Shown here piece by piece: positions 23,795-33,780 of a DNA stretch of 64,000 nucleotides; the first letter of the stretch is position 1, and each line of letters opens with the position of its first letter. This stretch comes from Cryptomeria japonica. Its lineage: Eukaryota > Streptophyta > Pinopsida > Cupressales > Cupressaceae. Under the pieces are notes generated by a model. It saw only the letters and a program-made list of their open reading frames with translations, was not told the DNA's origin and ran no database searches. The stretch is from positions 330,057,802-330,121,801 of the forward strand of contig NC_081413.1 in assembly GCF_030272615.1 (NCBI RefSeq), given 5' to 3'. Position numbers and translations under genes: made by a program.

Positions 23795-26155
23795 ATGGAG
23801 ATTCCTCTACATATATTCAATTATTGCAGACCTGCACTGTCAAGAATGCGCTTTCGCATGGTTAAAAAATCCACTCCTCCATCCCTCACAGGCGATATGC
23901 ATTTGCTACACGCACAACTTTTTCATAATAAACTTATTAACATGTATGTCAAGGGCGGAAGTTTGTTGGATGCTCGTAAAGTGTTTGACCACAGTGAAGA
24001 ACGAGACAGCGTCTCATGGAATACAATAATTGCAGCATACCAGAGACATGGGAATCCTCAGGAGGCAGTCACACTGTTTCACCAAATGCAACGAACAGGT
24101 CTCCAAACGGACCAGTTCACATTTGCTAGCGTACTTCCAGCCTGTGCCAAATTGGGAGTTTTGGAACAGGGTATACACATACATCAAAGCATAAAGGATA
24201 GAGAAATTTTGTCAAATGTTGTAGTTGCAACTGCCCTGGTAGACATGTATGCAAAATGTGGGAGCATTGAAAAGGCGCGTGAAGTGTTTGACAGAATGCC
24301 TCAAAGAGATGTCATCTCATGGACTGCAATGATTGCAGGATATGCACAAAACGGGTTTCTTGAAAATGCATTAGAAACTTTTAAGCAGATGCAAGTGGCA
24401 GGTGTAAAGCCAAATTCCACAACCTTCGCCAGTATCCTCCCTGCTTGTGCCAAAATGGGAGCTTTGAAACAGGGCATGAACGTCCATCAAAGCACAATTG
24501 AAAGTGGATGTTTCTCAGATATTATAGTTGGAAACGCTCTAGTAGATATGTACGCAAAATGTGGAAGCATGCACAAGGCACGTGAATTGTTTGACAGAAT
24601 GCCTCAGAGAGATGTCATATCGTGGAATGCCATGATTGCAGGATATGCACAAAATGCGTTTGTTGAAAAAGCTCTAGAAACTTTTAAGCAAATGCAATTG
24701 GCTGGTGTAAAGCCAGATTCCTCAACCTTTGCCAGCATACTCAGAGCCTGTGCCAAAACGGGAGCTTTGGAACAGGGTATGGGCATCCATCAAAGCATAA
24801 TTGAAGGGGAATTTTTGTCAGATGTTGTTGTTGCAAGCGCCCTGGTAGACATGTATTCAAAATGTGGAAGCATAGACAAGGCAAGTGAACTGTTTGACAA
24901 AATGCCTCAACCAAATGTGGTCTCATGGACTGCGATGATTGTAGGATATGCACAAAATGGATTTGCCGAAAAAGCATTAGAAACTTTCAAGCATATGCAA
25001 TTGGCAGGTGTAAATCCAGACTCCTCAACCTTTGCCAGCATCCTCCATGCATGTGCTAAAATGGGAGCTTTGGAACAGGGCATGGATATCCATCAAAGTA
25101 TAACAGAGGGGGGATTCTTGTCAGATGTTGTAGTTGCAAGTGCCCTGCTAGACATGTATGCAAAATGTGGAAGCATAGACAAGGCATGCGAATTGTTCAA
25201 CGAAATGCCTCAGCGAAATGTGACCTCATGGACTGCAATGATTGTAGGGTATGCACAAAATGGATATGTTGAAAAGGCTTTAGGAACTTTCAAGCAAATG
25301 CAAGTGGCAGGTGCAAAGCCAGACTCCACAACCTTTGCCAGCATCCTCCCAGCTTGTGCCAAAATGGGAGCTTTGGAACAGGGCATGGATATCCATCGAG
25401 GCATAATAGAAGGAGGGGTTTTGTCAAATGTTGTAGTTGCAAGTGCCCTTGTAGACATGTATGCAAAATGTGGTAGCATAGAAAAAGCGTGCCAACTGTT
25501 TGACAAAATGCCCCAAAGAAATATGGTTTCATGGAATGCCATGATTGTGGGATACGCACAAAATGGATTTTGCATAGATGCTCTCAAAATCTTTGAATTA
25601 ATGAAGAACTCTGGAACATATCCTGACACTGTAAGCTTTGCTTGTGTTCTATTTGCATGCAGCCATGCAGGTTTAGTGGAGGAGGGCTGTACGTACTTCA
25701 ATCATATGACCAATCCGTATTGCATTACACCTACGGTTGATCATTATGTGTGCATGGTTGACCTTCTTGCCCGTGCTGGATGTCTTGAGGATGCCCTAAA
25801 CTTTATAATTAAGATGCCAGTTAAACCTGTAGTGGATGTGTGGATGTGTTTTCTTGGTTCCTGCAGATCACATATGAATATAGGCTTAGGGGTATTTACA
25901 GCGATGCTGCTTTTTGATTTGGATCCTAAAAATTCTGCGACTTATGTTCTTCTCTCAAACATCTATGCAGAAGTGGGAAGGTGGAGTGAAGTTCAAATGT
26001 TAAGGAGATTGATGAAAGATAGAGGAATTAAAAAGATACCAGGATGTAGTTGGATTGAAGGCCATAAAATGGTACATGCTTTTTGCATAGGAGACAGATC
26101 ACACCCTGACCCAAGAGATATATGCAAAGTTGGAGAAAGTGCTTGGGAAATGTAG
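23795..26155 (+). CDS. PLS-class pentatricopeptide repeat protein with E/E+ domain
   Basis: This intronless 786-residue protein is of the plant PPR family, whose members bind single-stranded organellar RNA, one base per repeat; PLS members usually specify C-to-U editing sites. Residues 1-45 are unlike PPRs and may be a targeting peptide. Residues 46 to about 680 are P-L-S repeat triplets. Five successive 101-residue (303-bp) triplets are strikingly alike, each with LVDMYAKCGSI-type and SWTAMIAGYAQNGF-type blocks (LVDMY at about 148, 249, 350, 451 and 552). The E region (about 680-751) has YVLLSNIYAEVGRW and KKIPGCSWIEG; an E+ piece ends HAFCIGDRSHPDPRDI. An in-frame stop near 23767 supports the chosen start. 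The frame ends early compared with DYW relatives because one base seems lost near 26120. It may act as an E+ protein needing a DYW partner, or be a young pseudogene. Confidence 0.9.
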   Translation: MEIPLHIFNYCRPALSRMRFRMVKKSTPPSLTGDMHLLHAQLFHNKLINMYVKGGSLLDARKVFDHSEERDSVSWNTIIAAYQRHGNPQEAVTLFHQMQRTGLQTDQFTFASVLPACAKLGVLEQGIHIHQSIKDREILSNVVVATALVDMYAKCGSIEKAREVFDRMPQRDVISWTAMIAGYAQNGFLENALETFKQMQVAGVKPNSTTFASILPACAKMGALKQGMNVHQSTIESGCFSDIIVGNALVDMYAKCGSMHKARELFDRMPQRDVISWNAMIAGYAQNAFVEKALETFKQMQLAGVKPDSSTFASILRACAKTGALEQGMGIHQSIIEGEFLSDVVVASALVDMYSKCGSIDKASELFDKMPQPNVVSWTAMIVGYAQNGFAEKALETFKHMQLAGVNPDSSTFASILHACAKMGALEQGMDIHQSITEGGFLSDVVVASALLDMYAKCGSIDKACELFNEMPQRNVTSWTAMIVGYAQNGYVEKALGTFKQMQVAGAKPDSTTFASILPACAKMGALEQGMDIHRGIIEGGVLSNVVVASALVDMYAKCGSIEKACQLFDKMPQRNMVSWNAMIVGYAQNGFCIDALKIFELMKNSGTYPDTVSFACVLFACSHAGLVEEGCTYFNHMTNPYCITPTVDHYVCMVDLLARAGCLEDALNFIIKMPVKPVVDVWMCFLGSCRSHMNIGLGVFTAMLLFDLDPKNSATYVLLSNIYAEVGRWSEVQMLRRLMKDRGIKKIPGCSWIEGHKMVHAFCIGDRSHPDPRDICKVGESAWEM

Positions 26156-26430
26156 GCAGCAGGGTACTTTCCAGATTCAAGACATTCACTTAATGATATG
26201 GAAGAGGAAATGAATTTTATTTCTCTGCCACCATAGTGAAAAGCTGGCAATTGTATTTGGTCTGTTAAACGTGCCGCCAGGAACAAATTAGAGTATTAAA
26301 AACTTTCGAGTATGTGCCGATTGCCATTAGCCACACCGCAATGAAATTCATCTCCAAAATTGTTGGAGAGAAATTGTCGTGAGAGATGTGAACCGTTTCG
26401 ATCATTTCTAACAAGGACAATGCTCTTGCA
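26118..26430 (+). pseudogene. Decayed DYW deaminase domain of the PPR gene
   Basis: Immediately after the PPR frame, the remaining frames still spell DYW-domain motifs: PDSRHSLNDMEEEM near 26170, HHSEKLAIVFGLLNVPPGT near 26230 (the HSE zinc and catalytic motif), KNFRVCADCH near 26300 (the CxxCH motif), KFISKIVG near 26345 and EIVVRDVNRFDHF near 26370. These normally form the C-terminal cytidine deaminase of editing factors. At least four frameshifts and several stops separate them, so the deaminase cannot be made. The final DYW tripeptide is not found; its place is taken by a 46-bp tandem array. Confidence 0.85.
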
Positions 26431-26611
26431 GATGTGAACAGTTTCGATCATTTTTAACAAGGGCAATACTCTTGCAGATTTAAACTGTTTCGATCATTTT
26501 TAACGACAATGCTCCTGCAGATGTGAACTGTTTCGATCATTTTTAACAAGGACAATGCTCTTGCAGTTTTAAACTGTTTCGATCATTTTTAACAAGGACA
26601 ATGCTCTTGCA
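26385..26611 (+). repeat. 46-bp tandem array derived from the DYW-domain end
   Basis: Five direct units lie at 26385-26430, 26431-26476, 26477-26519 (43 bp), 26520-26565 and 26566-26611. Unit 1 is the natural end of the DYW coding sequence, with RDVNRFDHF- and GQCSC-coding stretches. Units 2 and 4 begin GATGTGAAC, while units 3 and 5 begin GATTTAAAC or GTTTTAAAC, so a two-unit block was itself duplicated. As 46 is not a multiple of three, the array is not an in-frame protein repeat. Confidence 0.92.
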
Positions 26612-27064
26612 GAGATCATTTGTGATACTCGATGAAGCCATCTGGAAAATAGGCTTGTTTGAGCATTTCGCAATCTAGACCATGCTGATGCCTTCACAGA
26701 TTTGGATGCATGGAGTCCGATGTAGATCACTGCTTATATATATGTTGCGATATCTGTCAAAGACCTGTTTTACTGCAACATGGACATTTCATTGAATTGA
26801 TTTCAGGAAACCCGTATATGTATTGAATGAAAACTGGAGAGGGTGGTGGAAAATGGGGGAAAAGAAAAAGGCAAGGAACCCTTCAAGTAAATGGAAAGAT
26901 GCTTGACCAGCAGGAAATGGGAGAGAAGGGCTCACAATCAACTTGTACCGTTTTGTAGAATTTTTTTATTTGGATTACTTATATTATATTTTGTCTATGT
27001 CATGCGAGAATAGTTATACGTTCCATATTAGGTATATGATTTTGTGAGTTCATTTAGATGTTGT
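26612..27064. other. 3' flank of the PPR gene, no gene seen
   Basis: Non-coding, with no repeat structure that I can name. Any transcript end of the PPR gene should lie here or in the 46-bp array, but no clear polyadenylation signal arrangement could be assigned. Confidence 0.4.
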
Positions 27065-27480
27065 TTGAGGCAGTCAAGGACAGGGTACCCATTGAAGGGC
27101 TATCAATTCAAGCAGCTCTTCAAACATACAGGCCAATTATCTTCAACAGCAAACCAATATCAAACATGGAACTCCGAATTTATTATAACAGTGCTTATCA
27201 GCTTCCAAGAATAGATGAGACCATCAATACATAAAGGTTCCAATTCAATAAAATTTTCCAGAGAGGCTTATAGTAAAGAAACCTAAAGTACAACACTATT
27301 CACTATTGAGAAAGTTCTAAACTTCAACTATGACTACACAAATAGAATTTAACTAGACTTAAAAGCCACTCTACTTAGAATTGAACATTCTTGTCATTTC
27401 CACGGAAAAAAATTTGAACAAAATAGTTGATTTTAAATCCAACAGCCTATTATTTTCCATAATTTTGTTGAATTGCTATT
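27065..27480 (+). repeat. Dispersed repeat, copy 1
   Basis: The stretch from about GGCAGTCAAGGACAGGG onward matches 37770-38215 in the same orientation. Shared blocks include GTACCCAT, AGCTCTTCAAACAT, TTCCAAGAATAGATGAG and TACAACACTATT. Identity by eye is roughly 70-75%. Its nature is unknown; there are no coding motifs and no terminal repeats. Confidence 0.6.
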
Positions 27481-27794
27481 CATATGAACCAGCTAGGACT
27501 TGAACCTATGACTTTCCATTTGCTACTAGAGTACTTTACCAACTAAGCTATCGGCTCCTCTTAGAGCAACTCATCATTGGTTTGGGTGTGGCTTATTTCC
27601 AACGCCCTCCCTTAAGCCACACTACAGGTGCTTGGGACTTGTAGCCTAATTTTGATACCACATGTTGAACTGCTTGTATGGACCAACTAAGACTCGACCT
27701 AAGACCTACCATTAGCCGTTGGAGTGCTCTACCAACTAAGCTACTATCCTCCCTTTGGCCAGCCCATTGTGAGGCAGTGTGGTTTATTTCCAAC
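27481..27794 (-). repeat. Two tandem tRNA-derived SINE-like units
   Basis: On the minus strand two tRNA-like segments occur about 190 bp apart: 27752-27681 and 27558-27487. Each has an RNA polymerase III A box, TAGCTTAGTTGG. The second has a good B box, GGTTCAAGTCC; the first has a weaker one, GGTCGAGTCTT. Each is preceded by a shared leader beginning TTGGAAATAA and CCACAC. Neither folds into a clean tRNA by eye. A tandem dimer of a tRNA-derived short element, or two decayed tRNA copies, fits best. Confidence 0.6.
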
Positions 27795-28083
27795 AAATTC
27801 TACATTAGCCACCAATAATCTACTCATTTGTAATATATCAAGTTGTTGATGGAGAAGGGAAAAGATAAACAATTATAATTGATAACTACCATTACTAGAA
27901 ACAACATGTCAAAGAATTGGATTCACCACAAACTACTCCACTCCTTAAAGAAAATGTCAAATAAATTTCAAACTTCCACTATTAGAAAACCCATGTCTTG
28001 TTGTAATTTTAAATTCATCACAGAAAATAAACAATGAAAATGAGCATACGAAATGGTAGAAGCATGCCCAAATGGGAGATTAT

Positions 28084-28555
28084 TGTTAGGAAAATGGTGT
28101 CTCAACCTTGCAATGATAAAAGAGCACTATTGATAAAAGTTTACTATTGATACGTTAGGACGGGGGTTAAGACAAGGGATCTAGGGCTTGCCCTTGACCA
28201 TTGGGGGTTCGGAGGCGTAGCCCCCAACTTGGGGGTCACATATAATCTATCATTGTAAATCTTGACCGTTTATCATTAGGTCATAGATCTAACAGTGGAT
28301 ATTTTGAGCATTGTGTTTACCCTAGAGGGGAACCATATTTTAAGAGGGGATTGTATTACAACTATTGTATTGTGATGTGTTATTAGAGTTTAATAGTTGT
28401 TGAATTGTCTTTAGATCCCGTTAGTGGTACTCCTGTAAGAAGCTTGCTTCGCAAGTATATTGTAATTTGTTGTTGATTTTTGAATAATATATTGGGTAGC
28501 TTTTGGAGAGTGGGGGTTTTCTCCTAAAAGGATTTTCTCCATGTAAATTGCTCTG
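28084..28555 (+). mobile_element. Copia-like LTR fragment, split by the ORF1-only LINE
   Basis: The sequence starts TGTTAGGAAAATGG, and its right part has the GGATTTTCTCCATGTAAATT signature often found near the end of plant Copia LTRs. It is cut at 28555 by the LINE derivative and resumes after 35620 with TGCTATGTTGTGG. The end near 35700 is uncertain, as no second LTR, primer-binding site or TSD was found. A GC-rich inverted motif (GGGGTTCGGAGGCGTAGCCCCC-like) lies near 28205-28227. A fossil of uncertain extent. Confidence 0.4.
28544..28555. repeat. Left TSD of the ORF1-only LINE
   Basis: TAAATTGCTCTG here matches TAAATTGCTATG at 35621-35632 with one mismatch over 12 bp. The two flank the whole LINE derivative, including its nested Copia insertion. 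Confidence 0.8.
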
Positions 28556-28708
28556 TTTTTTATTACGTGAAAAACAGGGTTTGAAGGGACTTGAAATCCC
28601 TTACAAATCAAACAAGGGATAGAACTTGACCGCTCAACAAAGAGGAGAGAGCCACATCCAAAAAACAGAGTTTGCCCCGAAAGATAGCAGGCAACCCAAC
28701 CAAAGACG

Positions 28709-29120
28709 TGTTAAGGAATATAGATCAGAGATAGAGAAAACAATAGTCTTTTCTTTCAATTTATATCTTATATATATATTTGATTCTATCAAAGAATAAC
28801 TTATTTATTATCGACTACTTGTAAACGTAATTACCACCGTTATTGATTATCATTTTCTGCAAGCATCGATACCATATGTATATCGGTGAAGGGTTATGTC
28901 TACGTAGAGGCATGACCCCTACGTGGCATGCCACGTAGGGTCATGACCCTATGTAGCCATAGCACTTCACTATACATTGTCAACCATTATTAGTTATGCA
29001 CCGAATTTACTTACGGTGCTTGATACTATCGTGCTTAATAACAGTTCGGTAGTAGTAATACCGAATACGATTTGAAAGTCATCAGATACAATGATAATAT
29101 GTTAATGTTACTTTCATTAA

Positions 29121-29156
<36 letters not shown>

Positions 29157-29201
29157 TAATATATTGCTTGCTTTAATCCGAATGAGGCTACATCCTTAAC
29201 A
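28709..29201 (-). repeat. Copia 3' LTR
   Basis: 493 bp with ends TGTTAAGGA/TCCTTAACA. It carries a near-perfect palindrome around 28911-28945 centred on ACGTGGCATGCCACGT, and a (GT)n microsatellite at about 29122-29155 that is absent from the partner LTR. Confidence 0.92.
29122..29155. repeat. (GT)n microsatellite
   Basis: About 17 GT units inside the 3' LTR. The 5' LTR has a short (AT)n tract in this place, so the expansion followed insertion. Confidence 0.95.
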
Positions 29202-29334
29202 CTCCATCTTAGCAAAAGAGAATTGAATTTCATAATTATTTTTAAGAAACAACATTCTAGATATATATTCATTTGGCATGAGCATATACATTCACTCATT
29301 AATGCTTGCCAGTGAAATACTTCATATCTCAGGG

Positions 29335-29680
29335 AGATATGAATTATCTGATATCTAACACTCTGGGACAACAATTACATGAAGTCTATCAGATAACAAC
29401 CTTGATCTTAGTGACAACTGTAAAATTGTCATTATCACAGGTGCAATAATTTTAGTATCATGACATCCGGCACATTCTGGGACAACAAATTAATGTAGTC
29501 AATCATGATATGATTGTTACCATAATTTCTGACATATTTCGGAACAACACTTAATGATACCAAATCAATAACTCAACATAACAAATTTAGTATCAAGATT
29601 TCTGGCACATTCCGGGACATCAACTTAATGTAGTCAATCTTGATAACAGATCAGGCTATTGTTGAGGTCATCACCTTACA
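29335..29680. repeat. Imperfect internal repeats in the Copia 3' region
   Basis: The block TCTGGCACATTCCGGGACA and its variants, followed by AACTTAATGTAGTCAATC-type text, recurs about four times (near 29355, 29465, 29530 and 29605) between pol and the 3' LTR. The units are degenerate and their spacing is irregular. Confidence 0.65.
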
Positions 29681-29815
29681 ATAGCGATCTTACACATACA
29701 TCACATGAAAGATCGTCACCTTTCATGACATAACACACAATTGCAATATTGAATAAAAAATATTCAAGTATATATCAAATTACATATGATTGAGATTCAA
29801 TATCATAAATTTCAA

Positions 29816-31948
29816 TTATAAATTAGTCATACCAAGTTTACCTCTAAAGTACTCCACTTTCAAATTTGCAAGAGGTTTGGTGAATATGTCGGCACTTTGC
29901 TCTTCAGTGTTGATGTAGGTCAATTTTATAACATCTCTGTCTACCATATCTCTTATGTAATGGTAAGGGATTTCTACATGCTTGGATCGATTATGAAAAA
30001 TGGGATTTACAGAAAGTTTGATGCAACTTTGATTATCACAGTGAATCACAGTGGGGTTCAGGGGCTTCCCAAATATTCCAACTAGCAATTTCCTTAACCA
30101 CACTGCTTTGCGAGCTCCCATGGAGGCAGCCATATATTTGGCTTCAATGGAACTCTGAGCGACTACTGATTGTTTTCTACTAAACCAGGATATCATAGCC
30201 AATCCAAGATTAAAACAACACCCCGTTGTACTTTTACGATCAATGGAACTGCCTGCCCAGTCGAAATCAGAATACCCTTGGAGTTGTATCTCAACATTTT
30301 CATACTTCAGGCCAAGTCCAATAGTACCATACAAGTATCTCAAAATATGCTTAGCAACCATTAGGTGAATCTTCTTGGGTTCACACATGAAATGACTTAA
30401 CACATTAGTAGCGTAACAAATATCAGGGCAAGTGTTTACCAGGTACATAAGAGATCCAATAATATGTCTATAGTATGTAGGATCTGTAGGTTCTAAATCT
30501 ACTGCTTCACTTTTGAGCTTATGAAGATTTGTTTCCATTGGAGTGGATAGAGGTTTACAATCCATCACACCAAATTTGGTCAAGATATCAGTGGTGTATT
30601 TTCCTTGATTTAGGAAAATATAATTCTCTTTTTGCCATACTTCTAGACCCAGAAAATAGTGCAGAAGACCTAGATCCTTAATATCAAATTCAGCCACAAG
30701 ATCTTGTTTGCATTTTGCAATAAGATGATCTTCTCCTGTTATCAACAAGTCATCAACATAGAGAACAAGTATTAACATGTTACCATCCGATATTTTGAAG
30801 TATATGTTAGGATCTGCTTCATTTTTGGAATATCCTAGCTTGGAGAGATAACTATCTATCCTTTCATACCATGCCCTGGGAGCTTGCTTAAGGTCGTAGA
30901 GAGCTTTTTTCAGTTTACACACATAGAGGTTTCTATCATGTGTAGCAAAGCCTTCAGGTTGTTCTATATATACTTCTTCCTCAATAACATCATTCAAAAA
31001 TGCGGTCTTTACGTCCATTTGATGTATCTTCCACCCTTTAGACGCTGCAATGGCAATAATGGTTCTTACATAAGTATATCGGGCAACTGGAGCAAATGTC
31101 TCTTTGTAGTCAATTCCAGCCTTTTGAGAAAACCCCTTGGCAACGAATCCGGCTTTGTGTTTTTCAATACTACCATCTAGTGCATATTTGATTTTGAATA
31201 ACCACTTTGAAGAGACAACTGATTTGTCTTTTGGTCTAGGTACAATGTCTCGGACATCATTTTTTAAGATAGATTGGTATTCCTCAATCATTGCATATTT
31301 CCAAGCTTGACATGTTAAAGCCTCTTCAACATTTGTTGGTTCGGATTTTGTAAGCTCGGTCATGAGTGCAACATAGCATGATTTACTTCTTGTTTTCTTA
31401 TTCTCTCTGAAGATTTCATCAGGTTCCACATTATTTTCTTCAATCATCTTTCTTGCCCATAGTGGTCTTTTCTTGTTGTTAGGATTTTCAGCATTCTCAA
31501 AATTAGATGATTGAGGTTCATGATCTTCTATGCTATTCTCCCTCTGATTCTCAATTGTAGGATTTTCATCTGATTCTGTGGTTTGATCATCTTCTGCACT
31601 TAGAGAGAGTTTATAAGTAGCATCTTCTTCAAATTTGACATCTCTACTGATTTCAATAGATCTTTGTCTCGGAATATAGACTCTGTATCCTTTAGTGGTT
31701 TCACTGTAGCTAACAAATATGCCTTTCTTCCCAGAGGGTTCTAGTTTGGTCCTCTTTTCTTTAGGAGCGTGAATATATACATGACAACCAAAGATTCTTA
31801 GATGGCTTAAATCTGGTTTATTCCCTGTAAAGGCTTCTTTAGGTGTTATATTCTCTAAGATTGAATGAGGGCATCTATTTTGAATGTACACAACTGTATT
31901 TGAGGCTTCAGCCCAGAATGAGATATGTAGATTTTGATCATGCATCAT
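29816..31948 (-). pseudogene. Copia pol: integrase C-terminus, reverse transcriptase and RNase H (fossil)
   Basis: This 710-codon open stretch contains the integrase C-terminal region (KPDLSHLRIFGCHVYIHAP), the Copia reverse transcriptase (KHKAGFVAKGFSQKAGIDY, QMDVKTAFLNDVIEEEVYIE and the catalytic LYVDDLLITG box) and RNase H (DWAGSSIDRKSTTGCCF, SSIEAKYMAAS, KHVEIPYHYIRD, ADIFTKPL). The long intact stretch makes it the best-preserved LTR-element coding region in the window. Confidence 0.93.
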
Positions 31949-31999
31949 GACTTTAGCGGCTTCGATGATGGTTTTGTTTTTCCTTTTTGCTACTCCATT

Positions 32000-32710
32000 C
32001 TATTGAGGATTATAAGGTACTATATATTCCCTCTTAATCCCAACATAAATGCAAAATTCTTTAAAATTTTCAGAGATATATTCACCCCCATTATCTGATC
32101 TTAGAGTCTTTATTTTCTTTCCAGTTTGATTTTCCACTAAGGCTTTAAATTCTTTGAATTTCAATAACACTTCATTTGATTCTTTGATTTTTATGCAATA
32201 GATCCAAGTTTTCCTAGAGTAGTCATCAACAAATATCATGTAATACAAAAAGCCCCCTAGTGATGGTAATGACATTGGACCACACAAATCAGTGTGGACA
32301 AGTTCTAGTACAACTTTTAATTTGTGTTCACTTGAAGGAAATGACCCTTTTGAGTTCTTCCCTAGAGCACATCCTTTACAAGTTCCAACATGATCATATT
32401 TTAGATTAGGTAATCCTGTGGTGATCTTTCCTATAGAAGGTAGGGCACTAAATCGAAGATGTCCTAATCTTCTATGCCAAATTTCATTAGAATTTGATAC
32501 TTCAAGATTTAGTGCTTTTTTTTTAGCATTACATAGTTTATATAAACTACCATCTCTAGATCCTATAGGAATAGCATTCTTTATGTTGGAATTTTTAGGC
32601 CAGAGTTGAACTTTATCTTCATGGAAGGTGACGTGATATCCTTGATCAGCTAGTCTTGAAATAGAGACCAAATTCCTTTTGATACCCGGTACAATAAGAA
32701 CATCTTTCAA
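32000..32710 (-). pseudogene. Copia gag-pre-integrase and integrase core (fossil)
   Basis: The segment carries the pre-integrase HH-CC zinc motif (IWHRRLGHLRF and CKGCALGKNSKGSF) and the integrase core (HTDLCGPM, FVDDYSRKTWIY, LRSDNGGEYISENF). This order, integrase before reverse transcriptase, defines Copia. Confidence 0.92.
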
Positions 32711-32722
32711 TTGTAATGTAAC

Positions 32723-33690
32723 TCATGTTCTTAATTTAATTGAGCAGGTCCCAATTCCTTTCAATGGATAGGTAGAATTGTCTCCAATTGTAACTTCTTT
32801 AGTTGAGTGCCCTTCAAAGGTTTCGAATTGATCTCTAAATCTGGTTATGTGTCGTGATGCTCCGCTATCAATTATCCACACATGCTTGTTTGAATTTAGT
32901 TCACTTGATAAAGCTAAGAAGAATAGAGGATTCTCTACTTCCTTGACTTCAACTATGGTTGCTTGGGTTTTCTTTCTTTCTGGGCAGAACCTATGAGTGT
33001 GTCCAAATTTATCACACCTGTAGCATTGAATCTTGGAGAAGTCCCTGTTTTTGTGATTATTTCCTCTCTTCCGTTTGAACTTCTTTTTTTTCCCTTTGTT
33101 GCTTGTGTTACCATGTAGTGCTTGAATTTCTCCCTCTTTGTTTGGACCCATCCCTCTTGTAATTAGTCGAGATTCTTCTTGAGTGCAATCATTCTTGAGT
33201 TGATCGAATTTTGGTAGTGTCGGTCGAGCACTAATGCCTTGAATAAAGGATTCCCAACTAGATGGTAATCCCTTAAGTGCTATTAGAGATAGCTCCATAT
33301 CATCTACATTATTTTCAATACTTGACAATTGGTCTTTCAACTCTGAAATCCTCATGAAATAGGATGTGATTGTTTCTCCTTTGTTCATGTTGATATGCAT
33401 CAATTGTTGTTTTAAAGTGAGCAATCTGCTTGCATTATTTATTTCATATGTATTTGGATGGTCTTGAACATATCATAAGTTGTAGTTAGTTTTGATATGG
33501 TTGGAAGAATATGATCTTTAACAACATCAATTAGTTTCTCTGGTTCGTCTTTGGGCATCTTTGTGTCTTCTTCTATGTATGCATTTATTTCGAGTTCTTG
33601 AAGAATTGCTATAATTCAAATTTTCCGTGAGACAAAGTTGGATACGCCTTCGAGTCTATCCTCCACTCTAACATTGTTCACCATGATTGT
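32723..33690 (-). pseudogene. Copia gag and protease (fossil)
   Basis: This region has the UBN2-type gag body (SELKDQLSSIENNVDDMELS, LKGLPSSWESFI), a basic stretch, the zinc knuckle CYRCDKFGHTHRFC and the aspartic protease site WIIDSGASRHIT. The N-terminal part toward 33690 is more decayed. Confidence 0.85.
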
Positions 33691-33760
33691 TCTTCCTTTG
33701 ATTCTGAATGCAAGTATGAACTTTAATTAAAAATGTCAGTATCTTTTATTTATTTCTCTA

Positions 33761-33780
33761 CCAACTTGGCTCTGATACCA
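33761..33780 (-). other. Copia primer-binding site (initiator Met tRNA)
   Basis: On the minus strand TGGTATCAGAGCCAAGTTGG follows directly on the 5' LTR. TGGTATCAGAGC is the standard complement of the 3' end of plant initiator-methionine tRNA. Confidence 0.95.

Noticed and set aside
26385-26611. 46-bp array as a CRISPR-like array
   Set aside because: The units are directly adjacent with no unique spacers, and they derive from PPR coding sequence in a plant genome.
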